64,000 nucleotides of DNA. Origin: JAJRQY01 sp965224435. Its GTDB lineage: Bacteria; Actinomycetota; Acidimicrobiia; Acidimicrobiales; SZUA-35. The translations under genes and the position numbers were made by a program. Below, piece after piece: positions 1 through 8,026 of the stretch. The notes beneath the pieces were generated by a model. The model worked only from the letters and a program-made list of their open reading frames with translations, was not told where the DNA came from and made no database searches. How positions within the stretch are numbered: the stretch's first letter is position 1; every line of letters starts with the position of its first letter. The stretch is taken from positions 1,302,001 to 1,366,000 of the forward strand of contig OZ245048.1 of assembly GCA_965224435.1 (NCBI GenBank). Reading direction: 5' to 3'.

Positions 1-12
1 CTAGCACGTGTC

Positions 13-375
13 CTAGCTAGCGGCGATGAGCTCGATCCGATTGCCGAAAGGGTCATCGGTGAACCATTGGGAGATGCCGTGGATGACGGACCCGGGCCGG
101 ACCTCGTGTCCCGCTTCGACCAGCTTGGTCTTGAGCTTGTCAAGGTCGTCGATCAAGAGAGCGGGGTGAGCCTTCTTGGCTGGGCGGAAGTCTTCTTCAG
201 CTCCGAGGTGGAGATGCACGTCGCCCTCCTCAAACCAGCAGCCGCCCTTGGCGTTGATGGGTGGCGGCTTGGGAACCTGGGTGAGGCCGAGTATGCCGAC
301 ATAGAACTCAGCGGCTTTCTCTTCGCCACCCACCGGCATGGAGATCTGCATATGGTCAAGTCCAACAACGGCCAT
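13..375 (-). CDS. VOC (glyoxalase/bleomycin-resistance fold) family protein
   Basis: A 120-residue single-domain protein of the vicinal oxygen chelate superfamily. It opens with the typical GLDHMQI strand, has an AAEFYVGILGL helix and ends with a DDPFGNRIELI strand, where the Glu is usually a metal ligand. Members are small metal-dependent enzymes or binding proteins; the substrate cannot be told from sequence. It is divergent from adenosine deaminase with about 55 bp between the starts. The start is supported by a CATAGT hexamer (382-387, minus strand) six bases upstream of the ATG with no Shine-Dalgarno, which fits a leaderless mRNA. The family call is secure and the reaction unknown. Confidence 0.85.
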   Translation of the reverse strand: MAVVGLDHMQISMPVGGEEKAAEFYVGILGLTQVPKPPPINAKGGCWFEEGDVHLHLGAEEDFRPAKKAHPALLIDDLDKLKTKLVEAGHEVRPGSVIHGISQWFTDDPFGNRIELIAAS

Positions 376-430
376 GAACTCACTATGCCAGTCAGCTGCT
401 CGCCTTGGCTATGCCCGTATCGTTGCTTGG

Positions 431-1462
431 ATGATTGCCGAACAAGAATTGTCGTGGTTGCAGGACATGCCCAAGGTGGAATTGCACGTTCACCTGGAAG
501 GGTCCATGTCGGTGGAGACGGTTCGCTCCCTTTCGGATCGGCATCAGGCTGACCCAACAAGAGTGTGGCCCGACGGTTGGCCTGACGCCTTCTCTTTCGA
601 TGGCTTCCCCGACTTTGGTCGACAGTTCTTCTTTGGGCTGTCCTTGCTGCGATCGGGACAAGACTTGGTCACCATCATTGATGACCTTGCCGCCACGCTT
701 GCTTCCCAGAACGTCAGCTATGCCGAGGTGACGACCACTGCCTATACCCATTTCCTCGATGGTGAGCAGCGAATGGGATTGAGTCCTGTTGAATATCGCG
801 ATGGGCTGAACGAGGGTCGCCGCCTCGCCGCCAAGCGTGGTGTTGAGCTTGCTTGGGTCATCGACATTCCGCGTGATCTGGAGATGCCGGAGCAGACGGT
901 AACCATTGACTATTTGGAGGGGGCGAATACCCCGGACGGATTGGTCGCCATTGGGCTTGGTGGATATGAAGTCGGCTTTCCTGCTGCTCCTTATGCCGAG
1001 CACTTTGCGCGGGCCCGTGCACTTGGCTTGCATTCGGTTCCTCACGCCGGGGAGACCGAAGGGGCCGAGTCGGTCCGATCGGCCATTGTCGATCTCGGTG
1101 CTGAACGCATTGGTCACGGTGTCCGCTGCTTGGAGGATCCCGAGGTGGTGCAGATGATCGTGGATGGGGGAGTGATGTTGGAGGTCTGTCCGACCAGCAA
1201 CCTGTTATTGGGTGTGGTGAATGAGATGGAGTCGCATCCATTGCCGCTTCTCCAGGAAGCGGGGGTTCGGACTTGCCTGAACACCGACGACCCTGGCTGG
1301 TTCGCCACCGACCTGGTGACCGAGCTGAGTATCGCCACAGACGTGCTCGGCATCGACCGGGCCGGTCACCTGGCCATGCAACAAGACGCCATCGCCGCCA
1401 GCTTCGCTCCGGACCGGATCAAGACCAAATTCGCCACCGACCTTGCCGCCTACCCGATGTAA
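431..1462 (+). CDS. add: Adenosine deaminase
   Basis: A 343-residue metal-dependent deaminase of the adenosine/AMP deaminase family, acting in purine salvage (adenosine to inosine, cytoplasmic). Visible catalytic signatures are HVHLEGS near the N-terminus (two zinc ligands), HAGE (His and catalytic Glu), IGHGVR, and NTDDPGW (the Asp-Asp pair). An in-frame start at 338 is possible but would add 31 unrelated residues and overlap the divergent gene's start. The chosen ATG lies seven bases after a TATCGT hexamer (418-423), matching the leaderless pattern of this window. Some family members prefer adenine or other substrates, so specificity is not proven. Confidence 0.92.
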   Translation: MIAEQELSWLQDMPKVELHVHLEGSMSVETVRSLSDRHQADPTRVWPDGWPDAFSFDGFPDFGRQFFFGLSLLRSGQDLVTIIDDLAATLASQNVSYAEVTTTAYTHFLDGEQRMGLSPVEYRDGLNEGRRLAAKRGVELAWVIDIPRDLEMPEQTVTIDYLEGANTPDGLVAIGLGGYEVGFPAAPYAEHFARARALGLHSVPHAGETEGAESVRSAIVDLGAERIGHGVRCLEDPEVVQMIVDGGVMLEVCPTSNLLLGVVNEMESHPLPLLQEAGVRTCLNTDDPGWFATDLVTELSIATDVLGIDRAGHLAMQQDAIAASFAPDRIKTKFATDLAAYPM

Positions 1463-1466
1463 GCAC

Positions 1467-3164
1467 CTAGCCGCCAGCATTGGCGACCTCCAGTTCCCAG
1501 ACTTCCAATCGATGTGAGGCCTTGCCCGGATCGGAGTCTTCGCCACTGAAGCCAGTGGTGAAGTGGAACTCGGGATCAGCAAGGGTGATGTAGCCGTCCG
1601 GTGTGGCAACGTGGGCGATGGCGGAGGCGTTGACGTCGCGGGGATCCCCGAGTCTGGTTAGCTCGCCGCCATCGACGGTAAGCCACGAGCTTCCGTGAAA
1701 TCCGTCCAACCAGACGGAGGTCGACGTGATCAGGAATCCAGCTGGCCCCCACTCCACGCTATGAGGCATTTCGTGACCGCGAGAGTCGGACGGTCCTGGG
1801 TGCTCGACCCACTCTCGTCCATCAAGGCTGGTCCAGACAGTGAGCTGAATAGTGCCCACGATGTCCAACAGCTCCGAGTCATCGTGTTGGATGATTTGGG
1901 CCTCTTGAGAGCTGCGGTTACCAATGGCCAGAAGGCCCTCAGGACCGACTGCGAGAGAACTCATGGCCGACACCGGCAGTCCGATCGATGCTTCAGGCAG
2001 GCGAGACGGCGTCCATGTCGTCCCCCCGTCTATTGATATCCAGGCTGCAGCGGCTCCGTCCCAGCCCCCAATGGAACCCACGGCGACCGTCGTTGGACCC
2101 ACGGTGGCAAGGTCATAGACCTGACTGTCGTGCTCGACTCCAGAAGTCTCGACGAGTTCCCACAGCAAGCCGTCGGATGAGCGCCAAAAAACAGCATTGG
2201 ATTGTCCCTCGTAGCCCTGGGCATCGTAGGCTTGGCCGCTGGCAAGAAACCCTTCGTCGTTGGCAACGATGGTCCAGGCCTCGGAATCAAACCCGCTCGG
2301 AAGTGGAAGATGAATCCGCTGCCAGTCGTCTTCGGTAGTCTGTGCCCACACGGTTGGGATTGCTGAAGTGGAGCGGGTCCAGCCGACAGCAACAATAGTC
2401 TCGTCATGCTCAGCGATGCCGATGAGCCCAGTTCCGCCAGGAAAGATATTGCCGAGCTCCCAGTCTTCGTAGTCTTGTTCTGCGCCCAGAATCTGGGTCC
2501 AAGTCTTGGCATCAGGAGAATGCCAGATTGCGGCTTTCGAAATGAGCTCGTCGTTGTGGGAGCCGACGGCGTAGTAACCCGACGATAGATGCTGGATATT
2601 CGATACATGGAAGATGTTGGCGGTTTGCCCCCATCCCAGGCCATAACGGCCCAGTCTGTCGACCTCAACCAATTCGGTGATGTCGGGGGCGAGGAAGACT
2701 CCGTTGGGGTCATCGATCTGAGTCCAGCCTCGGTTAGTCGCGTTGGCTGCTTCTTCAACCGTGGCTAAGGCGGCAGCAGCTTGAGCTTCGGGTGTCGACG
2801 CAGTATCGATGTTCGTTGAACGACCGCCCCGGTACCAGAGCATGGCAGTGGCCGACACTGCAACGGCCACGAGAACAGCAGCTGCTTGCAGCCAGAACCC
2901 AAGATGAACACCTCGCTTGATCTGGACCGCCTCGTCCCGGTCGGTCTCGCCGTCGGCTGCTGGTTGAGAGATGCGTCCGGAAATCGGATCAAAGACAGCT
3001 GCACTCGATGCTGGATCCCAGGTGAGGTCAACGTCGGGATCGAGGATGGAGATGGCCTGAAGGCCCCCCAACGTCTGCGAATCGGCATGCTGGCGGACCT
3101 CGTCCAAGGTAACAGGGAGAGCCGCACTATCGATGTGGTCTCGGACTAGCTCTTCGAGTTTCAT
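1467..3164 (-). CDS. Membrane-anchored beta-propeller protein, likely partner of the adjacent sigma factor
   Basis: A 565-residue protein with a cytoplasmic N-terminal part of about 100 residues, one membrane segment near residues 92-112 (QAAAVLVAVAVSATAMLW), and a long extracytoplasmic region. That region has repeated Asp-box-like S-x-D-G-x-x-W elements (for example SSDGLLWE, SIDGGTTWT, SLDGREWV) typical of sialidase/BNR propellers. Its ATG overlaps the end of the ECF sigma gene by four bases, and an AGGAG lies upstream, so the two are translationally coupled. The layout suggests a transmembrane anti-sigma or sensor protein, but no zinc anti-sigma HxxxCxxC motif is present, so that role is inference from position and topology. 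Confidence 0.7.
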   Translation of the reverse strand: MKLEELVRDHIDSAALPVTLDEVRQHADSQTLGGLQAISILDPDVDLTWDPASSAAVFDPISGRISQPAADGETDRDEAVQIKRGVHLGFWLQAAAVLVAVAVSATAMLWYRGGRSTNIDTASTPEAQAAAALATVEEAANATNRGWTQIDDPNGVFLAPDITELVEVDRLGRYGLGWGQTANIFHVSNIQHLSSGYYAVGSHNDELISKAAIWHSPDAKTWTQILGAEQDYEDWELGNIFPGGTGLIGIAEHDETIVAVGWTRSTSAIPTVWAQTTEDDWQRIHLPLPSGFDSEAWTIVANDEGFLASGQAYDAQGYEGQSNAVFWRSSDGLLWELVETSGVEHDSQVYDLATVGPTTVAVGSIGGWDGAAAAWISIDGGTTWTPSRLPEASIGLPVSAMSSLAVGPEGLLAIGNRSSQEAQIIQHDDSELLDIVGTIQLTVWTSLDGREWVEHPGPSDSRGHEMPHSVEWGPAGFLITSTSVWLDGFHGSSWLTVDGGELTRLGDPRDVNASAIAHVATPDGYITLADPEFHFTTGFSGEDSDPGKASHRLEVWELEVANAGG

Positions 3165-3709
3165 TGGTGGACTCCTAGAGAGGTGCGGAGCTTCTTCATG
3201 CCCCGCTCGACATGGTTCTGGATGGACGAGCGCGAGATCCCAAGCAAGTCCGCAGCCTCGCTATGGCTCAGACCGAAACTGGCCACCAGCACCACGACCT
3301 GGCGTTGACGAAGTGAGAGTGTTTCGAGCGCTGCGGTCAGGCCTGGCTCGATACTGCTTGGTGCACCGGCGTCGTCAGCAACCGGACTCGAACCCGCACC
3401 AGAGGGACGAGCCTGAGGGCGAGTGTCGCTGTCTGGCAAGCATCTCGGTTGCTGCAGGTGTCGCGGTGGCTGGTCCAGATAGCGCAGTGCCCAGCGCTCG
3501 CCCACCCGATAGAGATAGCCAGTTGGGTTGTCTAGCCCGGCGACTCGACCCCAATTCGTCCAGCCGTAGGTGAGAGCCTCCGACGTAGCCTCGCGGCCAA
3601 CGTCTGGACCGAAGCCGCCAACCAGTGCCCGCCGAAGCAAGGGCTCAGCCGTCGTAAAGAAGTCGTCGAAGGTGACGGTGTTGCTCGTGCTTGTGGATCT
3701 TGTCCTCAA
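3161..3709 (-). CDS. ECF-type RNA polymerase sigma factor
   Basis: A 182-residue sigma-70 family protein. A degenerate region 2 occupies roughly residues 10-75 (DDFFTTAEPLLRRAL through ERWALRYL). A linker rich in Pro, Asp and Ser is followed by a clear region 4 (LSLRQRQVVVLVASFGLSHS, then EAADLLGISRSSIQNHVERG), the helix-turn-helix that reads the -35 element. It would direct RNA polymerase to a small regulon, probably including its own operon with the downstream propeller protein. The start is TTG with AAGGA about nine bases upstream. The linker is longer than usual for ECF factors, and region 2 is weak. Confidence 0.85.
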   Translation of the reverse strand: MRTRSTSTSNTVTFDDFFTTAEPLLRRALVGGFGPDVGREATSEALTYGWTNWGRVAGLDNPTGYLYRVGERWALRYLDQPPRHLQQPRCLPDSDTRPQARPSGAGSSPVADDAGAPSSIEPGLTAALETLSLRQRQVVVLVASFGLSHSEAADLLGISRSSIQNHVERGMKKLRTSLGVHQ

Positions 3710-3841
3710 GGCCGCTTGTCCTTCATTGCTGGCCCCTCATGGCTGAGCTCTCATTGCTTCGCTTCCTCATGGATGTACCGGCAGAAGTGCCAATATCTAA
3801 GCAGTAAGGCGCGCTCGCTGCCTTTTGCACCACAAGGCGGT

Positions 3842-3893
3842 GAAGATAATGGACTTGACGACCCACTATTGGGTCGCGAAGTCCGTTATCTTC
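3842..3893. repeat. Large imperfect palindrome (24-bp arms, 4-base loop)
   Basis: The arms 3842-3865 and 3870-3893 pair over 24 bp with three mismatches around a CTAT loop. Weaker symmetry continues outward (CACC and AAGG on the left matched by CCTT and GGTG on the right). It lies between the divergent sigma factor and methyltransferase genes. No poly-T follows on either side, so it is not a normal intrinsic terminator. It could be a small REP/MITE-like element or a cruciform-forming regulatory site. Confidence 0.75.
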
Positions 3894-3956
3894 GGCTTCC
3901 TTGCCAGGTGACGCGGTCAGTGCCAAATGCTTGGCAAGACTTCCTAGGCTCAGGGG

Positions 3957-4592
3957 ATGGGGGAGAAGTCACAAGCTCAGATCGAAGTCGAGCTCATCCG
4001 GTATTACGACTCACAGGCTGAGAACCGGGCCAAGCTCCAGACCGAAGGCCGGCGGCTGACGGCGATTCGTCGAGCCATCGGTGACGTACTACCCAACGCA
4101 CCTGCCGACATCCTTGACCTGGGCCCTGGTGCTGGCCGTGACACCGATTCGCTGCTGGCTGCTGGTCACGGTGTTGTTGCCGTTGACTTGTCGTTGGAGA
4201 ACGCCCGCCATTGTGCTGACCGTGGGGCAATGGCCCTGACCGGCTCGGCTGTGTCGCTACCGTTCCAAGGGAATTCGTTCGACGCAGTCTGGTCGCTCAG
4301 TGTGCTCATGCACATCGCCGACGAAGCAATTGGGGATGTGCTGCAAGAGATGGCTCGTATTCTTCGACCAGGCGGGGTCGCCATCATCGGCAGTTGGGGA
4401 GGACCTGACCGCCCCGAGCAACTGCCCAGCAACAATGTCGATATCGAACGAAATTTCAGCCGCCGTTCGGACCGAGTCTGGCAAGGCCTGCTAGCCAACA
4501 ACCTGGGTCAGATCACGCACTATGAAACGTGGCCCCATCCCGAACACGATGGAGATTGGTTCTACCAGTGGGCCGAGGTCCGGATCGGCTAG
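3957..4592 (+). CDS. Class I SAM-dependent methyltransferase
   Basis: A 211-residue Rossmann-fold methyltransferase. SAM-binding motif I reads ILDLGPGAGRDTDSL (about residues 52-66), the acidic end of strand 2 is VVAVDLS, motif II is DAVWSLSVLMHI, and ARILRPGGVAIIGSWG marks motif III. It is a Methyltransf_11-type enzyme; the acceptor is unknown, with small molecules most usual for this group. It is a single gene whose ATG follows a TAGGCT hexamer (3945-3950) by six bases, a leaderless-type start. Its stop codon lies in the first of two 21-bp tandem repeat units. Confidence 0.87.
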   Translation: MGEKSQAQIEVELIRYYDSQAENRAKLQTEGRRLTAIRRAIGDVLPNAPADILDLGPGAGRDTDSLLAAGHGVVAVDLSLENARHCADRGAMALTGSAVSLPFQGNSFDAVWSLSVLMHIADEAIGDVLQEMARILRPGGVAIIGSWGGPDRPEQLPSNNVDIERNFSRRSDRVWQGLLANNLGQITHYETWPHPEHDGDWFYQWAEVRIG

Positions 4593-4629
4593 CGGCCGCT
4601 TCGCTTTGGCTAGAGGCTGCTTCGCTCTG
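4588..4629. repeat. 21-bp tandem duplication spanning a stop codon
   Basis: Two copies of a 21-bp unit (4588-4608 and 4609-4629, four mismatches) start at the last codons of the methyltransferase gene. Each contains TAG, so an in-frame back-up stop follows the first. It resembles the arrays at other gene ends in this window. Confidence 0.7.
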
Positions 4630-4646
4630 GTCAGATGCGGTGCATT

Positions 4647-5243
4647 CTATAGGTCAGGCTTGAAGCCAGACTCCAGTTGGGTAAAGCACTCCTGCACCAG
4701 ATTAGGGAGCGATTGATCTGTTGTTGGTAGCCAGTTGCGTACCGACGAACGCATTGCTCCGAGAGCAGACGCAGCCATCAGGCGGGGAAGAATGTGATTG
4801 CTCTCCAGTCCCATCCGTTCTTCGAGGGCCTCGGCGACCGCATCTTCCCAACCAGCCTGGAGTTGCAGATTCCGGGCAAAGACTGGGCCGGTAGTCATCA
4901 TGATTTGAAACCGCCGGCGAAGCTGGTCGTGCTGAACTTCGTAGTCGTGAGCGACATCGGCGAACGCAACACCGAGCGCTTTCCACGGGGGAGAGTCGGC
5001 TGGTTGTTCCTTCAGTGATTCGGTCACCCTGCTGAGCCTGGCGGCATAGTCACCGAGTACAACGTCTTCTTTGGTGGGGAAGTAGTGGAAGAACGTGCGG
5101 GATGAGATGTCGGCGGCAGTGGCGATGTCGTCGATTGTTGTTGCGTCGAATCCGTGTTCCTCGAAGAGGTCCAGTGCCGCGGTTTCGATCCTGTCGGCCG
5201 TCTGCTTCTTCTTGCGTTCTCGAAGTCCTGGTTCTTGCGCCAT
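4647..5243 (-). CDS. TetR-family transcriptional repressor
   Basis: A 198-residue TetR regulator. The N-terminal helix-turn-helix is textbook: RIETAALDLFEEHGFDATTI, then DDIATAADISSRTFFHYFPTKEDVV. The C-terminal half is a ligand-binding helical domain. It is divergent from an MmpL transporter with a strong palindrome between them, so it probably represses that transporter and perhaps itself. The ATG at 5243 is preferred over one seven codons upstream because a TATAGT -10-like hexamer (5251-5256, minus strand) ends seven bases before it. The ligand is unknown. Confidence 0.9.
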   Translation of the reverse strand: MAQEPGLRERKKKQTADRIETAALDLFEEHGFDATTIDDIATAADISSRTFFHYFPTKEDVVLGDYAARLSRVTESLKEQPADSPPWKALGVAFADVAHDYEVQHDQLRRRFQIMMTTGPVFARNLQLQAGWEDAVAEALEERMGLESNHILPRLMAASALGAMRSSVRNWLPTTDQSLPNLVQECFTQLESGFKPDL

Positions 5244-5271
5244 AGCTCGCACTATAGAGTGCAAATCGGCG

Positions 5272-5293
5272 TTCTCTGCAAAATTGCAGAGAA
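5272..5293. promoter_or_regulatory. Probable TetR operator palindrome
   Basis: A perfect inverted repeat with 10-bp arms, TTCTCTGCAA (5272-5281) and TTGCAGAGAA (5284-5293), separated by two bases. It sits between the divergent TetR and MmpL genes, just upstream of the transporter promoter. An extra half-site-like TTGCAGA begins at 5301 and overlaps that promoter's -35 element. Size and position fit a TetR-family operator. Confidence 0.8.
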
Positions 5294-5300
5294 TATAAAA

Positions 5301-5329
5301 TTGCAGACACTGAAATAAACTGTTAAGGT
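5301..5329 (+). promoter_or_regulatory. Promoter of the MmpL transporter gene
   Basis: TTGCAG (5301-5306) and TAAGGT (5324-5329) are separated by 17 bases, a good match to housekeeping sigma -35 and -10 elements. They lie next to the operator palindrome, so a bound repressor would block RNA polymerase. The leader contains a GAAGGGGAAG ribosome binding site before the ATG at 5372. Confidence 0.65.
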
Positions 5330-5371
5330 CACACCACTCGAAAGATCCAGCAGTTTGAAGGGGAAGAAGCC

Positions 5372-7636
5372 ATGGCCAATTGGCTGTACCGCATCGGTGT
5401 GTATTCGTTCAGGAACCGGAAGAAGACGGTGGCAATGTGGGTTGCCCTCGTCGTCGGCATCGTTCTGCTGAACCAGACCATTGGGGGAGGAGAAGTCGAT
5501 GACTTCACTGTTCCCGGAGCTGAATCGTCTCAAGCGATTGATGTGCTTAAGGAGCGCTTTCCCGAGCGTGCCGGTGCCACCGCCATGGTGGTCTTTCACA
5601 CCGAGGATGGCTCGGTCAATGACCCAGCTAACGCCGAAGCAATCAATGCTTCCCTAGCCGAGATCCGGAATATGGATTCGGTGGTGCAAGCCACAGAGGC
5701 GCTCGGCAGCCCCCGTTCGGTGTCACAAGATGGAACAATTGCTTTTACTGCGGTGCAATTCAATGACACCACTGCCGCACTTGGACACGAGACCTATGAA
5801 GAACTGCGGGACACCGCAGAAATGGCCGAGGCTGCCGGGGTCCAGGTCGAGTTTGGTGGTGAGCTTCCGATCCTGATGAAGGAGCGAACCACGGGACCAG
5901 CTGAGGCCATTGGCATCTTGGCTGCCTTGGTTATCTTGTACATCACCTTCCGCTCGTTTCGAGCGATGGCCATGCCGCTGGGCGCAGCCATCATTGGACT
6001 CATCACTGGCCTCTCGATTGTTGGTCTGCTTGGTGGGCTCATTGACATTCCTTCGATGGCCCCAAGGCTCGGAACCATGATTGGCCTTGGTGTTGGTATT
6101 GACTACGCCCTCTTCATTTTAAGCAGGCACCGCGACAACTTGGCCAAGGGCATGGACATGGAAGAATCCATTGGACAAACCAATGCCACCGCGGGTCAAG
6201 CGGTTGTGATTGCTGGCGGAACCGTGGTCATCGCAATTCTGGGCCTGATGATGGCCGGGATCCCCTTCGTCTCCGCCCTTGGTTACGCCGCTTCCATCGT
6301 GGTCGCGGTGGCTGTCGTGGTAGCGATCACCCTCTTGCCTGCACTGTTGGGCTTCTCCGGTGACAAGATCCTCAGTGGTAAGGATCGAGTCAAGGCCAAG
6401 GAGCTCGCAGCGAACAAGACCGTTGCCAGCGATGTGTTGGCCAAGCCTGAAGTAAGTTCGCAAACCGGCTGGGTTCGTTGGGCCCATTGGGTATCGCACC
6501 ACCCGTGGCGCAGCAGCATCGTCGCCTCGATCATCCTGCTGGTCATGGCTATCCCAGTTCTGGATATGCGGCTTGGTCAAGCTGATGCTGGAACCGACCC
6601 TGAAGACACGACCCATCGTCAGGCCTATGACCTGCTGGCGGATGGATTCGGAGAGGGCTTCAATGGGCCATTGCTCATCACGGTCGATCTGACCGACTCG
6701 GACTCACCAGAGATGGTGGCCGGAGGTATTCGGGAAACGTTGGTGGCCAGCGATGGCATCGCTGCTGTTTCGCCCCCAGAATTCAATGCTGCTGGCGACA
6801 CTGCCCTCATCACCGTTATTCCTACCACCAAGCCACAAGACGAAGCCACCAGTGACTTGATACATCTTCTCCGGGATGAGACCCTGCCAGCAATCACTGA
6901 AGGAACCGGCGCCGAGGCCTATGTCGGTGGCCCAACGGCAGCCTTCATCGACCAGTCAGACAAGATCGCCGACCGGCTGCCTTGGTTCATCGGTGCTGTC
7001 GTTGCCGTCTCCTTCCTATTGCTCATGGTGGTATTCCGATCAATCCTGGTGCCCCTCAAGGCAGCCATCATGAACCTGCTCGCCATTGGTGCTGCCTACG
7101 GAGTAGTGGTTGCCGTCTTCCAATGGGGCTGGGGTCGCTCACTCATTGGCTTGGAAGAGGCGGTACCAATCGCTTCATTCCTGCCAATGATGATGTTCGC
7201 CATCTTGTTCGGACTCTCCATGGACTACGAGGTGTTCATCCTCTCTCGCATTCGTGAGGAGTACCAGCGAGGTCACACCAACATCGACAGTGTGGTCGAA
7301 GGCCTGGGGGCGACGGCCAAGGTCATCACCGCCGCCGCCCTCATCATGATCAGCGTCTTCCTCGGCTTCGTCGTCAGCGACGATCCAATCGTGAAGATGA
7401 TGGGTGTTGGACTGGCCACCGCAGTAGCGGTTGATGCCACCATCATTCGCATGGTGCTTGTTCCCTCAACCATGGCCCTGATCGGTGATCCAAACTGGTG
7501 GCTACCGAAGTGGCTGGATCGTCTCCTTCCCAATCTGGACATTGAGGGCGGAGCGAACCTGGGTGAGAACCCAGCTAGTGACACAGCCGAACCAGTCAGC
7601 GACGCTTCGGTGAAAGTAGGATCAGCAGATGAGTAA
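5372..7636 (+). CDS. MMPL-family RND transporter
   Basis: A 754-residue inner-membrane RND permease of the MmpL type. It has a duplicated layout: one N-terminal membrane helix, a porter-like external domain, a block of five to six helices, then a repeat of the same. Both proton-relay motifs are visible: GLGVGIDYALFIL in the first half and LFGLSMDYEVFIL in the second. Such proteins use the proton gradient to export lipids, drugs or other hydrophobic compounds. Regulation by the divergent TetR is very likely. It overlaps the next gene by eight bases. The substrate cannot be inferred. Confidence 0.92.
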   Translation: MANWLYRIGVYSFRNRKKTVAMWVALVVGIVLLNQTIGGGEVDDFTVPGAESSQAIDVLKERFPERAGATAMVVFHTEDGSVNDPANAEAINASLAEIRNMDSVVQATEALGSPRSVSQDGTIAFTAVQFNDTTAALGHETYEELRDTAEMAEAAGVQVEFGGELPILMKERTTGPAEAIGILAALVILYITFRSFRAMAMPLGAAIIGLITGLSIVGLLGGLIDIPSMAPRLGTMIGLGVGIDYALFILSRHRDNLAKGMDMEESIGQTNATAGQAVVIAGGTVVIAILGLMMAGIPFVSALGYAASIVVAVAVVVAITLLPALLGFSGDKILSGKDRVKAKELAANKTVASDVLAKPEVSSQTGWVRWAHWVSHHPWRSSIVASIILLVMAIPVLDMRLGQADAGTDPEDTTHRQAYDLLADGFGEGFNGPLLITVDLTDSDSPEMVAGGIRETLVASDGIAAVSPPEFNAAGDTALITVIPTTKPQDEATSDLIHLLRDETLPAITEGTGAEAYVGGPTAAFIDQSDKIADRLPWFIGAVVAVSFLLLMVVFRSILVPLKAAIMNLLAIGAAYGVVVAVFQWGWGRSLIGLEEAVPIASFLPMMMFAILFGLSMDYEVFILSRIREEYQRGHTNIDSVVEGLGATAKVITAAALIMISVFLGFVVSDDPIVKMMGVGLATAVAVDATIIRMVLVPSTMALIGDPNWWLPKWLDRLLPNLDIEGGANLGENPASDTAEPVSDASVKVGSADE

Positions 7637-7955
7637 TGACGACCAGATCCCCGAGGGTTACGAACTAGCCCGCTCAACGCCCCAGTTTGATGCCGAGTCG
7701 GTTCCCGCCGGACTCCTAGCTGCTCACCGGGTGGCCAAGGGGGTTTGGGGCCTCGCCGTAGTTGAGTCGGGCATCCTGGAGTTCACCTTTGAGGATGAGG
7801 GTGAGCCACGCAAGCTTGGTGCTGGTGAATCCCAGGTCATTCCACCGGACCGGCCTCATCATGTGATGCCACTCGGCGAGGTGAGCTTCCGAGTGGAGTT
7901 TTATCGGGCGGCCAGTGAAGAGCCCCTTGCCGAGGCTTCCGGGCTCATTAGCTAG
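7629..7955 (+). CDS. DUF1971 cupin-like protein (TehB/YeaR-type)
   Basis: A 108-residue small beta-barrel protein. The pattern LLAAHRVAKGVWGLAVVESG, then LEFTF, VIPPDRPHHVMPLG and FRVEFY matches the DUF1971 family, also found at the N-terminus of some TehB tellurite-resistance proteins and as stand-alone YeaR-like proteins. It overlaps the MmpL gene and must be co-transcribed with it, so it may be under the same TetR control. Function is not established; a metal or small-ligand stress role is inference. Confidence 0.75.
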   Translation: MSNDDQIPEGYELARSTPQFDAESVPAGLLAAHRVAKGVWGLAVVESGILEFTFEDEGEPRKLGAGESQVIPPDRPHHVMPLGEVSFRVEFYRAASEEPLAEASGLIS

Positions 7956-7978
7956 CGGGCTAATCAGCTACCGCTGAT
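7947..7978. other. Two small adjacent inverted repeats
   Basis: ATTAGC/GCTAAT (7947-7952, 7959-7964) and ATCAGC/GCTGAT (7963-7968, 7973-7978) lie in the short gap between the DUF1971 gene end and the convergent nucleotidyltransferase gene. There is no T-run. They may help end transcription between the convergent genes, but this is weak. Confidence 0.35.
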
Positions 7979-8026
7979 CCTGAGTCAAGCGACGACACAT
8001 TCGATCGCAATTGGTGACCTCCGAGC

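Noticed and set aside
392..1117. Long minus-strand frame opposite adenosine deaminase
   Set aside because: No domain similarity; it is a shadow of a well-supported gene, and several such frames occur opposite other genes.
3716..4021. Overlapping frames on both strands with similar peptides near 3840-3900
   Set aside because: The similarity is caused by the palindrome; neither frame has a start signal or family match, and one runs into the methyltransferase gene.
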